Both the position numbers and the translations under genes were made by a program. Source: Pedobacter miscanthi (GTDB taxonomy: Bacteria; Bacteroidota; Bacteroidia; Sphingobacteriales; Sphingobacteriaceae). From it: a DNA stretch of 64,000 bases. The notes under the pieces were generated by a model. That model saw only the letters and a list, made by a program, of their open reading frames with translations, ran no database searches and was not told the origin of the DNA. Shown here in pieces: positions 33,644 through 44,500 of the stretch (positions are counted from its first letter, which is position 1; each line of letters begins with the position of its first letter). The DNA is taken from the NCBI RefSeq assembly GCF_003315595.1, contig NZ_QNQU01000033.1, positions 1-64,000 of the forward strand, given 5' to 3'.

Positions 33644-33707
33644 GATTATTATTCCATAAACGAGTAGATTAATCGGGCTTATTACTAATATTTTTAGTTA
33701 TTTAAAC

Positions 33708-33715
33708 TATATTTG
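33708..33715 (+). promoter_or_regulatory. Predicted -7 box for the radical-SAM/TIGR03915 pair
   Basis: TATATTTG matches TAnnTTTG exactly, 18 bases before the ATG at 33734. It overlaps a TTG that could otherwise be read as a start codon at 33713. No convincing -33 TTTG at the right distance. Confidence 0.4.
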
Positions 33716-33733
33716 TTAGTAAATTTCAACCCT

Positions 33734-34990
33734 ATGTCTGATCGAATCCGTGAAAAGCTGAATATTCTTGCTGACGCCGCTAAATATGATGTTTCTTGTT
33801 CATCAAGCGGCGGCACAAGAAAAAATACAAATAAAGGCCTTGGCGATAGTCACTCGTCAGGTATATGCCATACTTATACCGAAGATGGCCGATGTGTATC
33901 ACTGCTAAAAATTCTTTTAACCAATCATTGTATATACGATTGTTTATTCTGCGTTTCGCGAAAAAGCAATGATATTAAGCGCGCCGCCTTTACTGTTGAT
34001 GAAGTGGTAGATCTTACCATGAATTTTTATCGCCGTAATTATATTGAAGGTTTATTTTTAAGCTCGGGTATTTTTAAAAATGCCGATTTCACGATGGAAC
34101 GTTTGCTCCTGGTGGCGAAAAAATTACGTTTAGAGCATAACTATAATGGTTATATCCATCTTAAAACCATTCCGGGCGCCAGCGATGAGCTGATTAAGGA
34201 AGCCGGATTATATGCCGACCGGATGAGCATTAACCTCGAAATGCCAACCGAAGCCGGCTTAAAACTTCTAGCACCGGAGAAAAACCATGCAGACGTGATT
34301 AAACCGCTTGCCTTTGTACAACAGCAGATCACCCAGTTTTCGGCAGATAAAAAACTGATCAAACACATCCCAAAATTTGTCCCGGCGGGACAAAGCACCC
34401 AAATGGTAATTGGCGCCACACCCGAAAGCGATAAGGATATTATGTACACTGCCAATGCATTTTATAAAAATTTTGCTTTAAAAAGGGTTTATTATTCGGG
34501 TTATGTACCCATCAGTAACGATACCCGGATGCCTGTTTTGGGCACTCAACCACCATTGTTAAGGGAGAACCGATTGTATCAAACCGACTGGCTGATGCGT
34601 TTTTATGGATTTAAGGTACAGGAAATTTTAAATGATGCCAACCCAAACCTTGATGTAGATATTGACCCTAAATTAAGCTGGGCCATTCGCAACATGCAAC
34701 ATTTCCCGGTAGATATTAATACCGCAGATTATAAAATGATCCTCCGCATCCCCGGAATAGGTGTAATGTCCGCACAGAAAATTGTACAGGCACGTAAATT
34801 CGGGAAATTAAGGATTGATCAGCTGAAAAAAATCGGTGTGGCTTATAACCGGGCGAAACATTTTATTACCTGTTTAGATACTCCTTATCAACTGAAAGAT
34901 TATCAGGGCACGCAGATCAAGGCGTTTATTTTGGCCGAAAGCCAGAGTAAATATTTAAAAACAGATAGTAATCAGATGATTTTGTTTTAA
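33734..34990 (+). CDS. SplB-like putative DNA modification/repair radical SAM protein (TIGR03916 type)
   Basis: A 418-residue radical-SAM enzyme predicted to act on DNA together with the next gene. The iron-sulfur motif is NHCIYDCLFCVSRKSN (CxxxCxxC, cluster cysteines about residues 71-78). The TIM-barrel core includes GLFLSSGIFKNADFTMERL and SINLEMPTEAGLKLLAPEK-type blocks. The C-terminal part (about 335-390) has a helix-hairpin-helix DNA-binding motif, LRIPGIGVMSAQKIVQAR. The family normally travels with TIGR03915 proteins, as here. The ATG at 33734 is preferred because the upstream TTG lies in a promoter box. The DNA lesion is unknown. Confidence 0.92.
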   Translation: MSDRIREKLNILADAAKYDVSCSSSGGTRKNTNKGLGDSHSSGICHTYTEDGRCVSLLKILLTNHCIYDCLFCVSRKSNDIKRAAFTVDEVVDLTMNFYRRNYIEGLFLSSGIFKNADFTMERLLLVAKKLRLEHNYNGYIHLKTIPGASDELIKEAGLYADRMSINLEMPTEAGLKLLAPEKNHADVIKPLAFVQQQITQFSADKKLIKHIPKFVPAGQSTQMVIGATPESDKDIMYTANAFYKNFALKRVYYSGYVPISNDTRMPVLGTQPPLLRENRLYQTDWLMRFYGFKVQEILNDANPNLDVDIDPKLSWAIRNMQHFPVDINTADYKMILRIPGIGVMSAQKIVQARKFGKLRIDQLKKIGVAYNRAKHFITCLDTPYQLKDYQGTQIKAFILAESQSKYLKTDSNQMILF

Positions 34991-35004
34991 ATCCCCCCGC
35001 GATC

Positions 35005-35083
35005 GTCATTTCGAGCGGAGTGTAGCGCAGTCGAGAAATCTATTATAGATCTCTCCGTTCCGCTGCGCTTCAGTCGAGATGAC
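35005..35083. repeat. GTCATTTCGAGCGG-type palindrome between the DNA-repair pair
   Basis: A ~79-bp imperfect inverted repeat with outer arms GTCATTTCGAGCGG... and ...CAGTCGAGATGAC and inner arms around AAATCTATTATAGATCTCTCC. Near-identical elements occur at 50731-50814 and within 61796-61934. It separates two genes that are usually co-transcribed. Confidence 0.7.
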
Positions 35084-35101
35084 GATCTAATAAACAAACC
35101 C

Positions 35102-35866
35102 ATGACCTACATTTTCGACAACTCCCTCCAAGGCCTTTTAACAGCAGTTTTCGAATGGTTTGAGCGCAAGCCTGGAAAAGCAGTGTTAAAATCGGCCAGA
35201 ATTTTCCAACCCGAAGCTTTTGTAGAAAGTTTTACGGTAATTACCGATGCCGAAAAAGCAGACCGTGTTTGGGCTGGACTAGAAAAGAAAATTAAAAAGG
35301 ATTGGTTACGCAAATTCTATTGCAGTTACCTATCCGAAATTCCAGAAGCTTACAACCATCTTTTTCAGTTTAGCATTTATGTTTTTCAAAATTCGGCAGG
35401 AGCAGAAAGCAATTATGGCAACGAACACGTAATTGCACTATCGAAATATGCAAAAAGTGTAGAAAGGGAAAAACACCGTATGGAAGCCTTTATCCGTTTT
35501 CAGAAAACAGGCGATGGAATTTTTTATACGGGCATTGATCCCGATTTTAATGTGCTGCCTTTAATTTCCAATCATTTTAAAAACCGCTATGCCGATCAGC
35601 AATGGGTAATTTACGACCTGAAAAGAAAATATGGATTGCACTATAATTTAACAGAAGTTGAAGAAATTACCATCAGTTTTAGCCATGGGGTAAATAAGCA
35701 AAATCCTGCTCCTGTTTTAATGGACGAAGGTGAAACACTTTATGCCACGCTCTGGAAAGATTATTTTAAAAGTGCTAATATTGTAGCCCGTAAAAACACG
35801 AAACTGCATGTGCAGCACGTCCCCAGAAGGTACTGGAAATATTTAACGGAAAAGGCGGTACTTTGA
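35102..35866 (+). CDS. TIGR03915/DUF4130 putative DNA metabolism protein
   Basis: A 254-residue protein of the family that accompanies SplB-like radical-SAM proteins and is related to uracil-DNA-glycosylase-associated domains. Recognisable blocks: the opening YIFDNSLQGLLTAVFEWF (residues 3-20), a central EREKHRMEAFIRFQKT (about 120-135), FYTGIDPDFNVLPLISNHFKNRYADQQWVIYD (quoted here as the family's diagnostic block, residues about 141-172), and the C-terminal HVQHVPRRYWKYLTEK. The neighbouring radical-SAM gene makes the assignment firm. A joint role in repairing or modifying DNA is expected but untested. Confidence 0.9.
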   Translation: MTYIFDNSLQGLLTAVFEWFERKPGKAVLKSARIFQPEAFVESFTVITDAEKADRVWAGLEKKIKKDWLRKFYCSYLSEIPEAYNHLFQFSIYVFQNSAGAESNYGNEHVIALSKYAKSVEREKHRMEAFIRFQKTGDGIFYTGIDPDFNVLPLISNHFKNRYADQQWVIYDLKRKYGLHYNLTEVEEITISFSHGVNKQNPAPVLMDEGETLYATLWKDYFKSANIVARKNTKLHVQHVPRRYWKYLTEKAVL

Positions 35867-36165
35867 GTTTTCAAGTCGTCACCCTGAATTTATTTCAGGG
35901 TCTATCTTGCAGGGAAGATGCTGAAATAAATTCAGCATGACGACAGCGAGGAGGAACGACGAAGCAATTTTAAAACAATCGCTATAACCCATAGCATTAA
36001 GATTGCTTCGTCGGCTGAAAAAGCCTTCTCGCAATGACGAGTAAGAGATAAACCTGGCTCAAAATTTAAAAACTTACTGCCATGCTGACACGCTGCATTC
36101 CAATTAGCGCATAAAGATTGACAGTTTGGTGAAAATTTGTCCCTCAAAACCACTTGGCATAAAAA
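35867..36165. repeat. Composite palindromic repeats upstream of groES
   Basis: From left to right: ACCCTGAA...TTCAGGGT (35881-35901), GCTGAAATAAATTCAGC, and a ~100-bp MITE-like element (35942-36040) with GAGGAGGAACGACGAAGCAAT and ATTGCTTCGTCGG...CTTCTCGCAATGACG arms, a near-copy of the one at 11185-11285. About 120 bases of ordinary sequence then precede groES. I saw no CIRCE palindrome (TTAGCACTC-type), so groE control must use another mechanism. Confidence 0.7.
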
Positions 36166-36222
36166 GTGTTAATTGTATGCTTAGTTAAAAAACAAAATCA
36201 AAATAAAAAAATAATAAAAGTT

Positions 36223-36513
36223 ATGGCGTTAAACCTTAAACCAATTGCTGGCAGTTCGAACAGAGTAATAGTTGAACCGGCTGCGGCAGAAGAAAAAACT
36301 GCATCGGGTTTGTATATCCCTGATACTGCTAAAGAAAAACCATCTAAAGGAACTGTGGTTTCTGTTTCTGAAGAAGATTCTGAAGGTAAAAAAGCAACTG
36401 TAAAAGTTGGCGATGTTGTAATTTATGGTAAATACGGTGGTACCGAATTCCCTTACGAAGGTAAAGATTACCTGATTATGCGCGAAACCGATATTTACGC
36501 TGTTGTTGGGTAA
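36223..36513 (+). CDS. groES: Co-chaperonin GroES
   Basis: The 10-kDa lid of the GroEL folding chamber. A 96-residue protein with the family opening LNLKPIAGSSNRVIVEPAAAEEKTASG (quoted in part), the mobile-loop region EKTASGLYIPDTAKEKPS (about 26-43), and the C-terminal KDYLIMRETDIYAVVG. The ATG at 36223 is chosen because it gives the normal length; an in-frame start at 36166 would add 19 residues not typical of GroES. It precedes groEL by 133 bases, an unusually long gap for this operon. Confidence 0.96.
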   Translation: MALNLKPIAGSSNRVIVEPAAAEEKTASGLYIPDTAKEKPSKGTVVSVSEEDSEGKKATVKVGDVVIYGKYGGTEFPYEGKDYLIMRETDIYAVVG

Positions 36514-36646
36514 GTAATGAAGATTGAATGTCTGAGTTTCGAATGAGTGAATTCAGCATAAATCAACAAATAAAATAATAATGTTAGGATGAGGAAAGCA
36601 GGAGCTCGATCATTCTCTCATACAATCAGTCAAAATTTAAAAAGTA

Positions 36647-38281
36647 ATGTCAAAACAAGTAAAATATAACGTAGAAGCACGCGACGCCCTGAAAAGAGGT
36701 GTTGATATTCTGGCAAATGCAGTAAAAGTAACTTTAGGTCCTAAAGGCCGTAATGTAATCATCGATAAAAAATTCGGTTCTCCGGCAATCACCAAAGATG
36801 GTGTTACTGTGGCTAAAGAAATCGAATTGAAAGATGCAGTTGAGAACATGGGTGCTCAAATGGTTAAAGAAGTAGCTTCAAAAACAGCTGATATTGCTGG
36901 TGATGGTACTACCACTGCAACTGTATTGGCCCAGGCAATTATTACAACCGGTATTAAAAACGTTGCTGCAGGTGCAAACCCGATGGATTTAAAACGCGGT
37001 ATTGATAAAGCGGTTGCTGCTGTTGTAGAAAACTTAAAAACTCAATCACAAACTGTTGGTGAGGATAACAACAAAATCAAACAGGTTGCGTCTATCTCAG
37101 CTAACAATGATGAAGTAATTGGTGCTTTAATTGCTGAGGCAATGGGCAAAGTAGGTAAAGATGGTGTAATTACTGTTGAAGAAGCAAAAGGTACTGAAAC
37201 TGAAGTAAAAACAGTAGAAGGTATGCAATTTGACAGGGGTTATTTATCTCCTTACTTCGTTACCAATGCAGATAAAATGGAAGCAGAATTAGATAATCCT
37301 TACATTTTAATCTACGACAAAAAAATCAGCAACATGAAAGAATTGTTGCCTGTTTTAGAAAAAACTGTTCAAACCGGCAAACCATTGGTAATCATCTCTG
37401 AAGATTTAGATGGCGAAGCTTTAGCTACTTTGGTAGTAAATAAAATCCGTGGTTCGTTAAAAGTTGTTGCGGTTAAGGCTCCGGGCTTTGGCGACAGAAG
37501 AAAAGCAATGTTAGAAGACATCGCAATCTTAACCGGTGGTATCGTAGTATCAGAAGAAAGAGGTTATAAATTAGAAAATGCTGATTTAACTTATTTAGGT
37601 TCTGCTGAGAAAGTTGTTGTTGATAAAGACAATACAACTGTAATTAACGGTGCTGGTAACTCAGAAGATATTAAATCACGCGTAAGCCAGATTAAATCTC
37701 AGATCGAAACGACTACATCTGATTACGATAAAGAAAAATTACAGGAGCGTTTGGCTAAATTAGCTGGCGGTGTTGCAGTTCTTTACGTAGGTGCAGCTTC
37801 TGAAGTTGAAATGAAAGAGAAAAAAGACCGTGTTGATGATGCTTTACATGCAACCCGTGCTGCTGTAGAAGAAGGTATTGTTGCCGGTGGTGGTGTTGCT
37901 TTCATCCGTGCAGTAGCTTCTATCGCTGATTTAAAAGGTGCTAACGAAGATGAAAACACTGGTATTCAGATCATCCGTCGTGCAATTGAAGAGCCATTAC
38001 GTCAGATCTGCGAAAATGCAGGTATCGAAGGTTCTATCGTGGTACAAAAAGTTAAAGAAGGTACTGCTGATTTCGGTTACAATGCCCGTACAGGCGTATA
38101 CGAAAACTTAATTGGTGCTGGTGTTATCGACCCTACTAAAGTAAGTCGTGTAGCATTAGAAAACGCAGCATCTATTGCAGCAATGTTATTAACTACCGAA
38201 GTTGTTTTGGCAGACGAACCTGAAGAAGGTGGTGCTCCAATGCCTCCAATGGGCGGCGGCGGTATGGGCGGTATGATGTAA
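36647..38281 (+). CDS. groEL: Chaperonin GroEL
   Basis: The 60-kDa chaperonin that folds proteins in an ATP-driven double ring. The 544-residue protein has the expected blocks: VTLGPKGRNVIIDKKFGSP (quoted in part, from about 28), the ATP-binding GDGTTTATVLAQAI (85-98), the apical domain through about 375, AGGVAVLYVGAASEVEMKEKKDRVDDA-type equatorial return, and the Gly/Met-rich tail ending GGGMGGMM. Codon use is strongly biased (for example GGT, GTT and GAA preference), consistent with high expression. It is followed by a good terminator. Confidence 0.99.
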   Translation: MSKQVKYNVEARDALKRGVDILANAVKVTLGPKGRNVIIDKKFGSPAITKDGVTVAKEIELKDAVENMGAQMVKEVASKTADIAGDGTTTATVLAQAIITTGIKNVAAGANPMDLKRGIDKAVAAVVENLKTQSQTVGEDNNKIKQVASISANNDEVIGALIAEAMGKVGKDGVITVEEAKGTETEVKTVEGMQFDRGYLSPYFVTNADKMEAELDNPYILIYDKKISNMKELLPVLEKTVQTGKPLVIISEDLDGEALATLVVNKIRGSLKVVAVKAPGFGDRRKAMLEDIAILTGGIVVSEERGYKLENADLTYLGSAEKVVVDKDNTTVINGAGNSEDIKSRVSQIKSQIETTTSDYDKEKLQERLAKLAGGVAVLYVGAASEVEMKEKKDRVDDALHATRAAVEEGIVAGGGVAFIRAVASIADLKGANEDENTGIQIIRRAIEEPLRQICENAGIEGSIVVQKVKEGTADFGYNARTGVYENLIGAGVIDPTKVSRVALENAASIAAMLLTTEVVLADEPEEGGAPMPPMGGGGMGGMM

Positions 38282-38320
38282 TATCATCCCCTTAGCGAAA
38301 GCATTTCGTGTAAAAATATT

Positions 38321-38353
38321 CCCCCGACACCTTCAGGTATCGGGGGTTTTTTA
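38321..38353 (+). terminator. Terminator after groEL
   Basis: CCCCCGACACC and GGTATCGGGGG form a GC-rich stem with one mismatch around TTCA, followed by six Ts. It lies 39 bases past the groEL stop. Confidence 0.85.
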
Positions 38354-38576
38354 TGCCCTCTACTGAGCAGAAACGAAACCTCAACCCATTTCTAACCTAC
38401 TCATTTAGTTGCGTTTGGTGTAAAAAATTATGAAATGTAATTCGATAATTACGTTCTTTGTACCGAATATTTATTGGCGCGTCTTAGGGCTGGTACTCAT
38501 TTCTGAGAACAGGCAAAAGCTGAATCACTAACAGCTTCCGGAACGCAATAAAATCATTCCCTAGTGTTAGAGATTT
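38354..38576. other. Upstream region of the giant adhesin gene
   Basis: About 220 bases without a gene. The region has an AT-rich part with a GTTCTTTG word (38454-38461), two mismatches from a -7 box, and a long probable leader of about 110 bases before the ATG at 38577. Short inverted words TTCGATAATTACG... are present, but no firm structure is seen. Confidence 0.3.
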
Positions 38577-41500
38577 ATGAAGATTCGTTGTAAAAGGAAA
38601 TGGCTTTGTTTTGCCCTATTTTTTGGGGCATTTTTGTTCACGTCAAATGTTTTAGCCCAGGTAAACATTGGCACCGTAGATCCGGGGCCTTATACACCCG
38701 GCAGTACGATCGCAGTTCCGTTTAAAGTACCGTCGAGCTGTATATCACAGGGAAACCAATTTCAACTTTATTTATCAGATCAGAACGGAAACTTCAGTAC
38801 CGAAACACGTATTGGTACCTATGATAGTTTTTATAGTACCTATATCAATGGATTGCTCCCTGCAGGGCTTACGCCAGGCACGGGTTACCGGGTGAGGGTA
38901 AAAACAACTGTACCAGCTACGGTAAGTGCTGCTTCTACGCCCTTTGAAGTTAAAGCCGGAGCGCCTGTTGAAGCAAAACTTACCTCAAACTATTTAAATA
39001 ATAGCAATAAAGAAACTTTCGGTACGTGTACAAGTAAACCGAACAATAATTTTTTAATCAGTAACGAGTCTACCGCCAACAGTACGGTTACGGCAACAAT
39101 AACAGATGAAGGAAGCGGTGGAGCAACAAGCTCTATAACTTTCTCTACGCCGATACAAACTTTTACCGCTCAACAATCTCATTACACAATATACACTAAA
39201 GCAGTAATGCCTGATGGATCGGTTGCTACCAAAGCTTATTTGATCATCAACAATAAAACAGTAACCGCTTTCGCCAACACCGGAAATACGGTAGTTTGCC
39301 TGCCCTTGGGATCTTTAACATTTAATGTAGATGTAACTTCAGCCTCGGGTATACAAAACAACTTTCCCGGTGATATTTATACCATTACCTGGGGCGACCA
39401 AACTACAACAACTTATACCCTCTGCGAGATTATCAATAACGGGGGAATTGTTGCACACTCTTATTTAAAATCTTCATGCGGGAGTGTTTCTACCTCCAGC
39501 GCAGGTACTATTTTTAACGCTTTTGATGTATCTATCAATGTTTCGAACGCTTTTTGCGGCATAATTGGTACACCAGTATCTTCCTCAGCAAAAGTGGTGG
39601 TAAAACCGGTAAATTCATTTGTTTTTAATAATCCGGGATGCACAAACGCTGATATTACCTTTGTAAACACTTCTACCCTGGGAGAAAACCCGAATACCAA
39701 TACACTAGGCTGTACACCTAACGAGGTAACCTATAACTGGTATGTTGATAATGTTCCGGTTAAAGCTAACCAGCCACGATCTTATAATCTGGTGTATAAA
39801 TTTACAACACATGGCGAACACACAATCAGATTAGAATCTAATAGTTCCGGTTCCTGTAATGCCGATCCGGTAGAAATGAAAATCTGTATCCAGGATCCGC
39901 CAAAACCAGCATTCGAGATTTTACCAAATACCATCTGCGCAGGAACAACTGTAATACCAAAAGATCTTTCGGTAATAGACAATATCTGCAATGCAGCCAA
40001 CAGCTATTCGTGGTCGGTTACACCGGCTGTAGGTTTCGCAGGTGGTACCAGTGCAGCAAGTAAGGAACCACAGTTTATTTTTACCAACCCCGGCACCTAC
40101 ACCGTTACCTTAAGCATCACTACACCGTCATGTGGTCCGGTGGTAAGCCTGCCTCAAACTATTGTGGTAAATGAAAGTCCAAAAGCTGCCCTTTCGCCAG
40201 GCATCACCCTGTGTAACCTTACTACCTACGATTTTAACAATACCACCACTGGTCCAACCAAAACACTGATCAGCGGAACAACACAGGATCTTGCCGATAC
40301 CTATATCTGGGAAGTCATCCCTTCAGGATCGGGCACCTATAGTTTTACCGGTGGCACTACGGCAAATTCTAAATATCCATCAATTAAGTTCGACAGCTAT
40401 GATACTTATACCATAAAGGTTACACATAAAAATAATTGTGGTTCTGTAAGCGATTCTCAGATCTTAACCTTTAGCATAGCTCCCGTAGTTAATGCAGGTG
40501 CTGACCAAAATATCTGTTTTAATGATCCAAATTTTACTTTAAGCGGAGCGGTAACCGGAGCTACTACCACACAAACCTGGATTGGAGGAGCCGGAACATT
40601 TAGTCCGAACAGAAACGATTTAAATGCAGTTTATACTCCAACACTGGCAGAAAAAAGAGCAGGTATTGTTACGTTAACCCTGAGGGTAACCACCACACTG
40701 GCTGCGCCCTGTAACCAGATTGATGACGATATTATCTTAAAAATCAAACCCGATATCAGTTTAACAAGTGCAGCAACCAAAACCATCTGTACCGCTAATG
40801 GTGTAGCTTATGTCCCAACTTCGGCAGTTGGAGGCGTTACCTACACCTGGACAGCTACGGGAACAGCCACCGGCTATACCGCAAACGGAACGGGGAATAT
40901 TAATGACATACTCACCAACACCGATCTTAATGCCGATGCAAATGTAACTTATATCATTACGCCGCACTTTGATGGTTGTGATGGTACTCCATTTCAGTTG
41001 GTGGTTACTGTTAAGCCTAATCCGGTGATCACAGCTACTCCAAACAATACCATTTGTAACAGAACATCGTCGGCCATTACTTTATCAGCCAATTTAGCCG
41101 GGGTAAATTATACTTATACCAGTACCGTAACAGGCAGCATAACCGGTAACAGCACCAGGTCTATTGCTTCTCCCGCAGCGCAGATCAACGATGTTTTGAT
41201 CAATTCAGGCACTTCACCAGGTACGGTAACCTATACCATTACGCCTGTATCTTCTAATGGCTGTGCAGGTGTACCAATAAATGTAACCATTACCGTATTG
41301 CCAAGTGCTACACTTGCAAATGCCGGTCCGGATGAAGCCATCTGTAACCTAAGCACCTATACTTTAAAAGGAAATAGTCCGGTAGTCGGTACAGGCAAAT
41401 GGACTATTGTTAATGCCCCCACCGCTATAACTTTTACCGATGATACGCAGGCTACAACCGATATAACCGGATTGCAGCCCGGTAACACGTATATTTTAAG

Positions 41501-44500
41501 ATGGACAATTAAGGATGCCAGCTGCTCAACTTCGGGCGATGATGTACAGGTTACCGTTAACCCTTTAAGTGTTGGCGGAACCACCACAGGCGATGCAGAT
41601 GTGTGTGCCGGTGCCAATGGAGGCAATATTACTTTAACCGGACAGGTGGGGAATATCATCCGCTGGGAACGTTCTATTGATAACGGCGTAACATGGTCTG
41701 CCATTATTTCAACAGCTAATCCGTTTGTTTTTTCTAACCTGGCCATTACTACTAAATACCGTGCAATAGTGCAAAGCGGCAGCTGTGCAGAAGCCATATC
41801 TACTGTAACTACTATCACTGTTAATCCCGGAACAGTGGCCTCCAACGCAGGCGCTGATCAGAATTTATGTAGCGGAAATGGCATTACCCTAAGTGGAAAT
41901 AATCCTGCTCCAAACACGGGTAAATGGACGCAGGAATCAGGACCGGCAGTTGTGATTACCGACCCTACCCTGTACAATACTACCGTTACCGGTTTAGTAC
42001 CCGGACAAACTTATACCTTTAGGTGGACAATTTCAGGCTTCAATGGCTGCCCTCCTTCAACAGATGATGTAACGGTTATTTATTATCCGCCTGTTACCAA
42101 TAACATCAGCCCTATAACAGCTCCAGCCTGTTCCGGTCAGAGCATTACCATTACAGGCGATACGCCAACAGGAGGCACAGGTACTTTTGCTTATCAATGG
42201 CAGAGCAGTGCTGATGGAAACACCTGGGTCAATATTCCTGCCGCAACCAATAAAGATTTAACCTTAACGGTAAGTTTGTCAACCTATTTCCGGAGGCTGG
42301 TAAACAGCGCCATCTGTGTTCCATCTAATAGTAATTCGATACAGGTTACCGTTTTGCCGGGTTTAACCAACAACAACATTTCTGCCGATCAGACTATTTG
42401 TATCGGTTCTCCTGCAGCCCCTTTAACCGGTACAGTACCCAGTGGTGGCAGCGGTGCTTATACCTACCAATGGCAATCGAGTACAAATGGCACCAACTGG
42501 ACAGATGTTTTAGCTGCCACAGGAGTTAGTTTTACGCCGGCAACCCCAACCGTAACCACTTATTACAGGCGCTCGGTAACCAGTGGGGCCTGCAGCAACA
42601 ATTTAAGCAACCAAGTTAAAATAACGGTTAATCCACATGCCTTAGCCGAATTAAATTTCATAAAAAATGTGGATTGCGCCCCTTTTAAACTTGTTGCAGA
42701 TAACATCACTGCTACTTTGCATCCCGATCGCAATGCCATTTACACCTGGTTTGCCAATGGAACACAGATTGGCGTTGGCCCAGTTTTTCCGGGTTATACC
42801 ATTGTAAACGGAAATGAAAGCGTAATCATTAAATTAGTAGTAACCAGTAGCCTGGGTTGTAATCCGGATGAGAAAAGCCAGGAGTTTCATACGCTTCCAA
42901 TAGTTAATCCTTCTTTTACTGCGAGTACCACAGAAGGTTGCGGACCGCTTAGCGTAACCTTTACCAATACCACCACTCCAATTAACGGTGCAACTTACGA
43001 ATGGATCTTTGACAATGGAACCGTTTCTTTTTCAGCGCAACCACCGGTCCAGATTTTTGAGCCTGATGTAAATGGGGAAGATAAAACCTATAAAGTTACT
43101 TTGAGAACAACACCGCAGTGTGGCCCCGTGATTGAAAAAACTGTAGATATTGTGGTGCATGCAAAACCTGTTGCCCGGTTTTTCCCTGATAAAACAACAG
43201 GATGTTCCGATTTATTGGTAACCTTTAAAAATAACGGCCCGCTAAGTGCCGGCACCACTTATACCTACGATTTTGGTGATGGAAGTGCTCCTCAATCATT
43301 CACCGACCGGAGAGATGTAAGTTATACTTTCAGAACAACGGAGGTAAAAGATTTCGTGGTAAAAATGACCGCTAAAAATAGCTGTGGCGAAACCAATGCA
43401 ATACCGGTTACCATAAGGGTTTCGCCAAATAATATTATTCCTGCACTGGTAGTAAATGGCAACGAGAAAAGAGGCTGCGCTCCCTGGACCGTAAATTTTT
43501 TAAACAATACCAGTGGAGCAAGCCGTTTTATTTACATCATTACCAATGAAGATTCGGGAGAAGCTCCTATCCAGCTTCCAACCAATAGTACCGGCGTTTT
43601 CCCTTATACTTTTATTAAGCCAGGGAGATATACCATCCGCCTGGATGCTGAAAATGACTGTTCGAAAAATTTTGCTACAGAAACCGTAACTGTGCTTGCT
43701 CAGCCTACGGCAAGTTTCAGTGCCGATAAAACCGTTGGCTGTACTAACCTTGCCGTTAAATTTAAAAATACAAGTGTTGGCGCCATTGGTTATTCCTGGG
43801 ATTTTGGCGATGGCTCGCCTATATCAAATGAGTTTGAGCCACAGCATACCTACACAGGTTCGGGCATTAGCTATGCAGTAAAATTAACAACGGTTAATGC
43901 CGAAGGTTGCAAGAACACCACTACGCTGGCCAACTTTATCAATATTGTAGCGCCACCGGTAGCCATCTTTACGGTAACCCCGGGCAATGAGGTATCTATT
44001 CCGAACTATTCATTTGCTTTTAAAGATGTAAGTACCGATGCCGTAAGCTGGCAATGGACTTTCGGCGATGGTGCTGTTTCTACCCTGCAAAATCCAAACC
44101 ATACCTACGCCAACGAAGGTTCTTACACAGTAACCCTTAAAGTGCTCAATAAAGAAGGTTGCTCTTCTACCACTTTTCAATCGGTGAGGATTATTGGCGT
44201 ACCCGGAAATCTGAGTATTCCAAATTCGTTTATGCCGGCCAGCACCAAAAATGAAATAAAGGTTTTCAAGGCAAAAGGCAGAGGGATAAAAGAGTGGCAA
44301 ATGTCAATCTTTAATAAATGGGGGCAGTTATTATGGGAGACGACTAAACTGGACGATGGTTCGCCTTTAGAAGGCTGGGACGGAACTTACAACGGACAAG
44401 ATCAGCCGCAGGGCGTTTATTACTGGAAAGTAGATATAAAATTTATTAACGGCAGCGATTGGAAAGGAATGACCTACGATTCATCTCCTCCACGGAAAAC

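Noticed and set aside
36166..36222. N-terminal extension of GroES
   Set aside because: It would add 19 lysine-rich residues not present in GroES proteins, and the ATG at 36223 gives the standard length.
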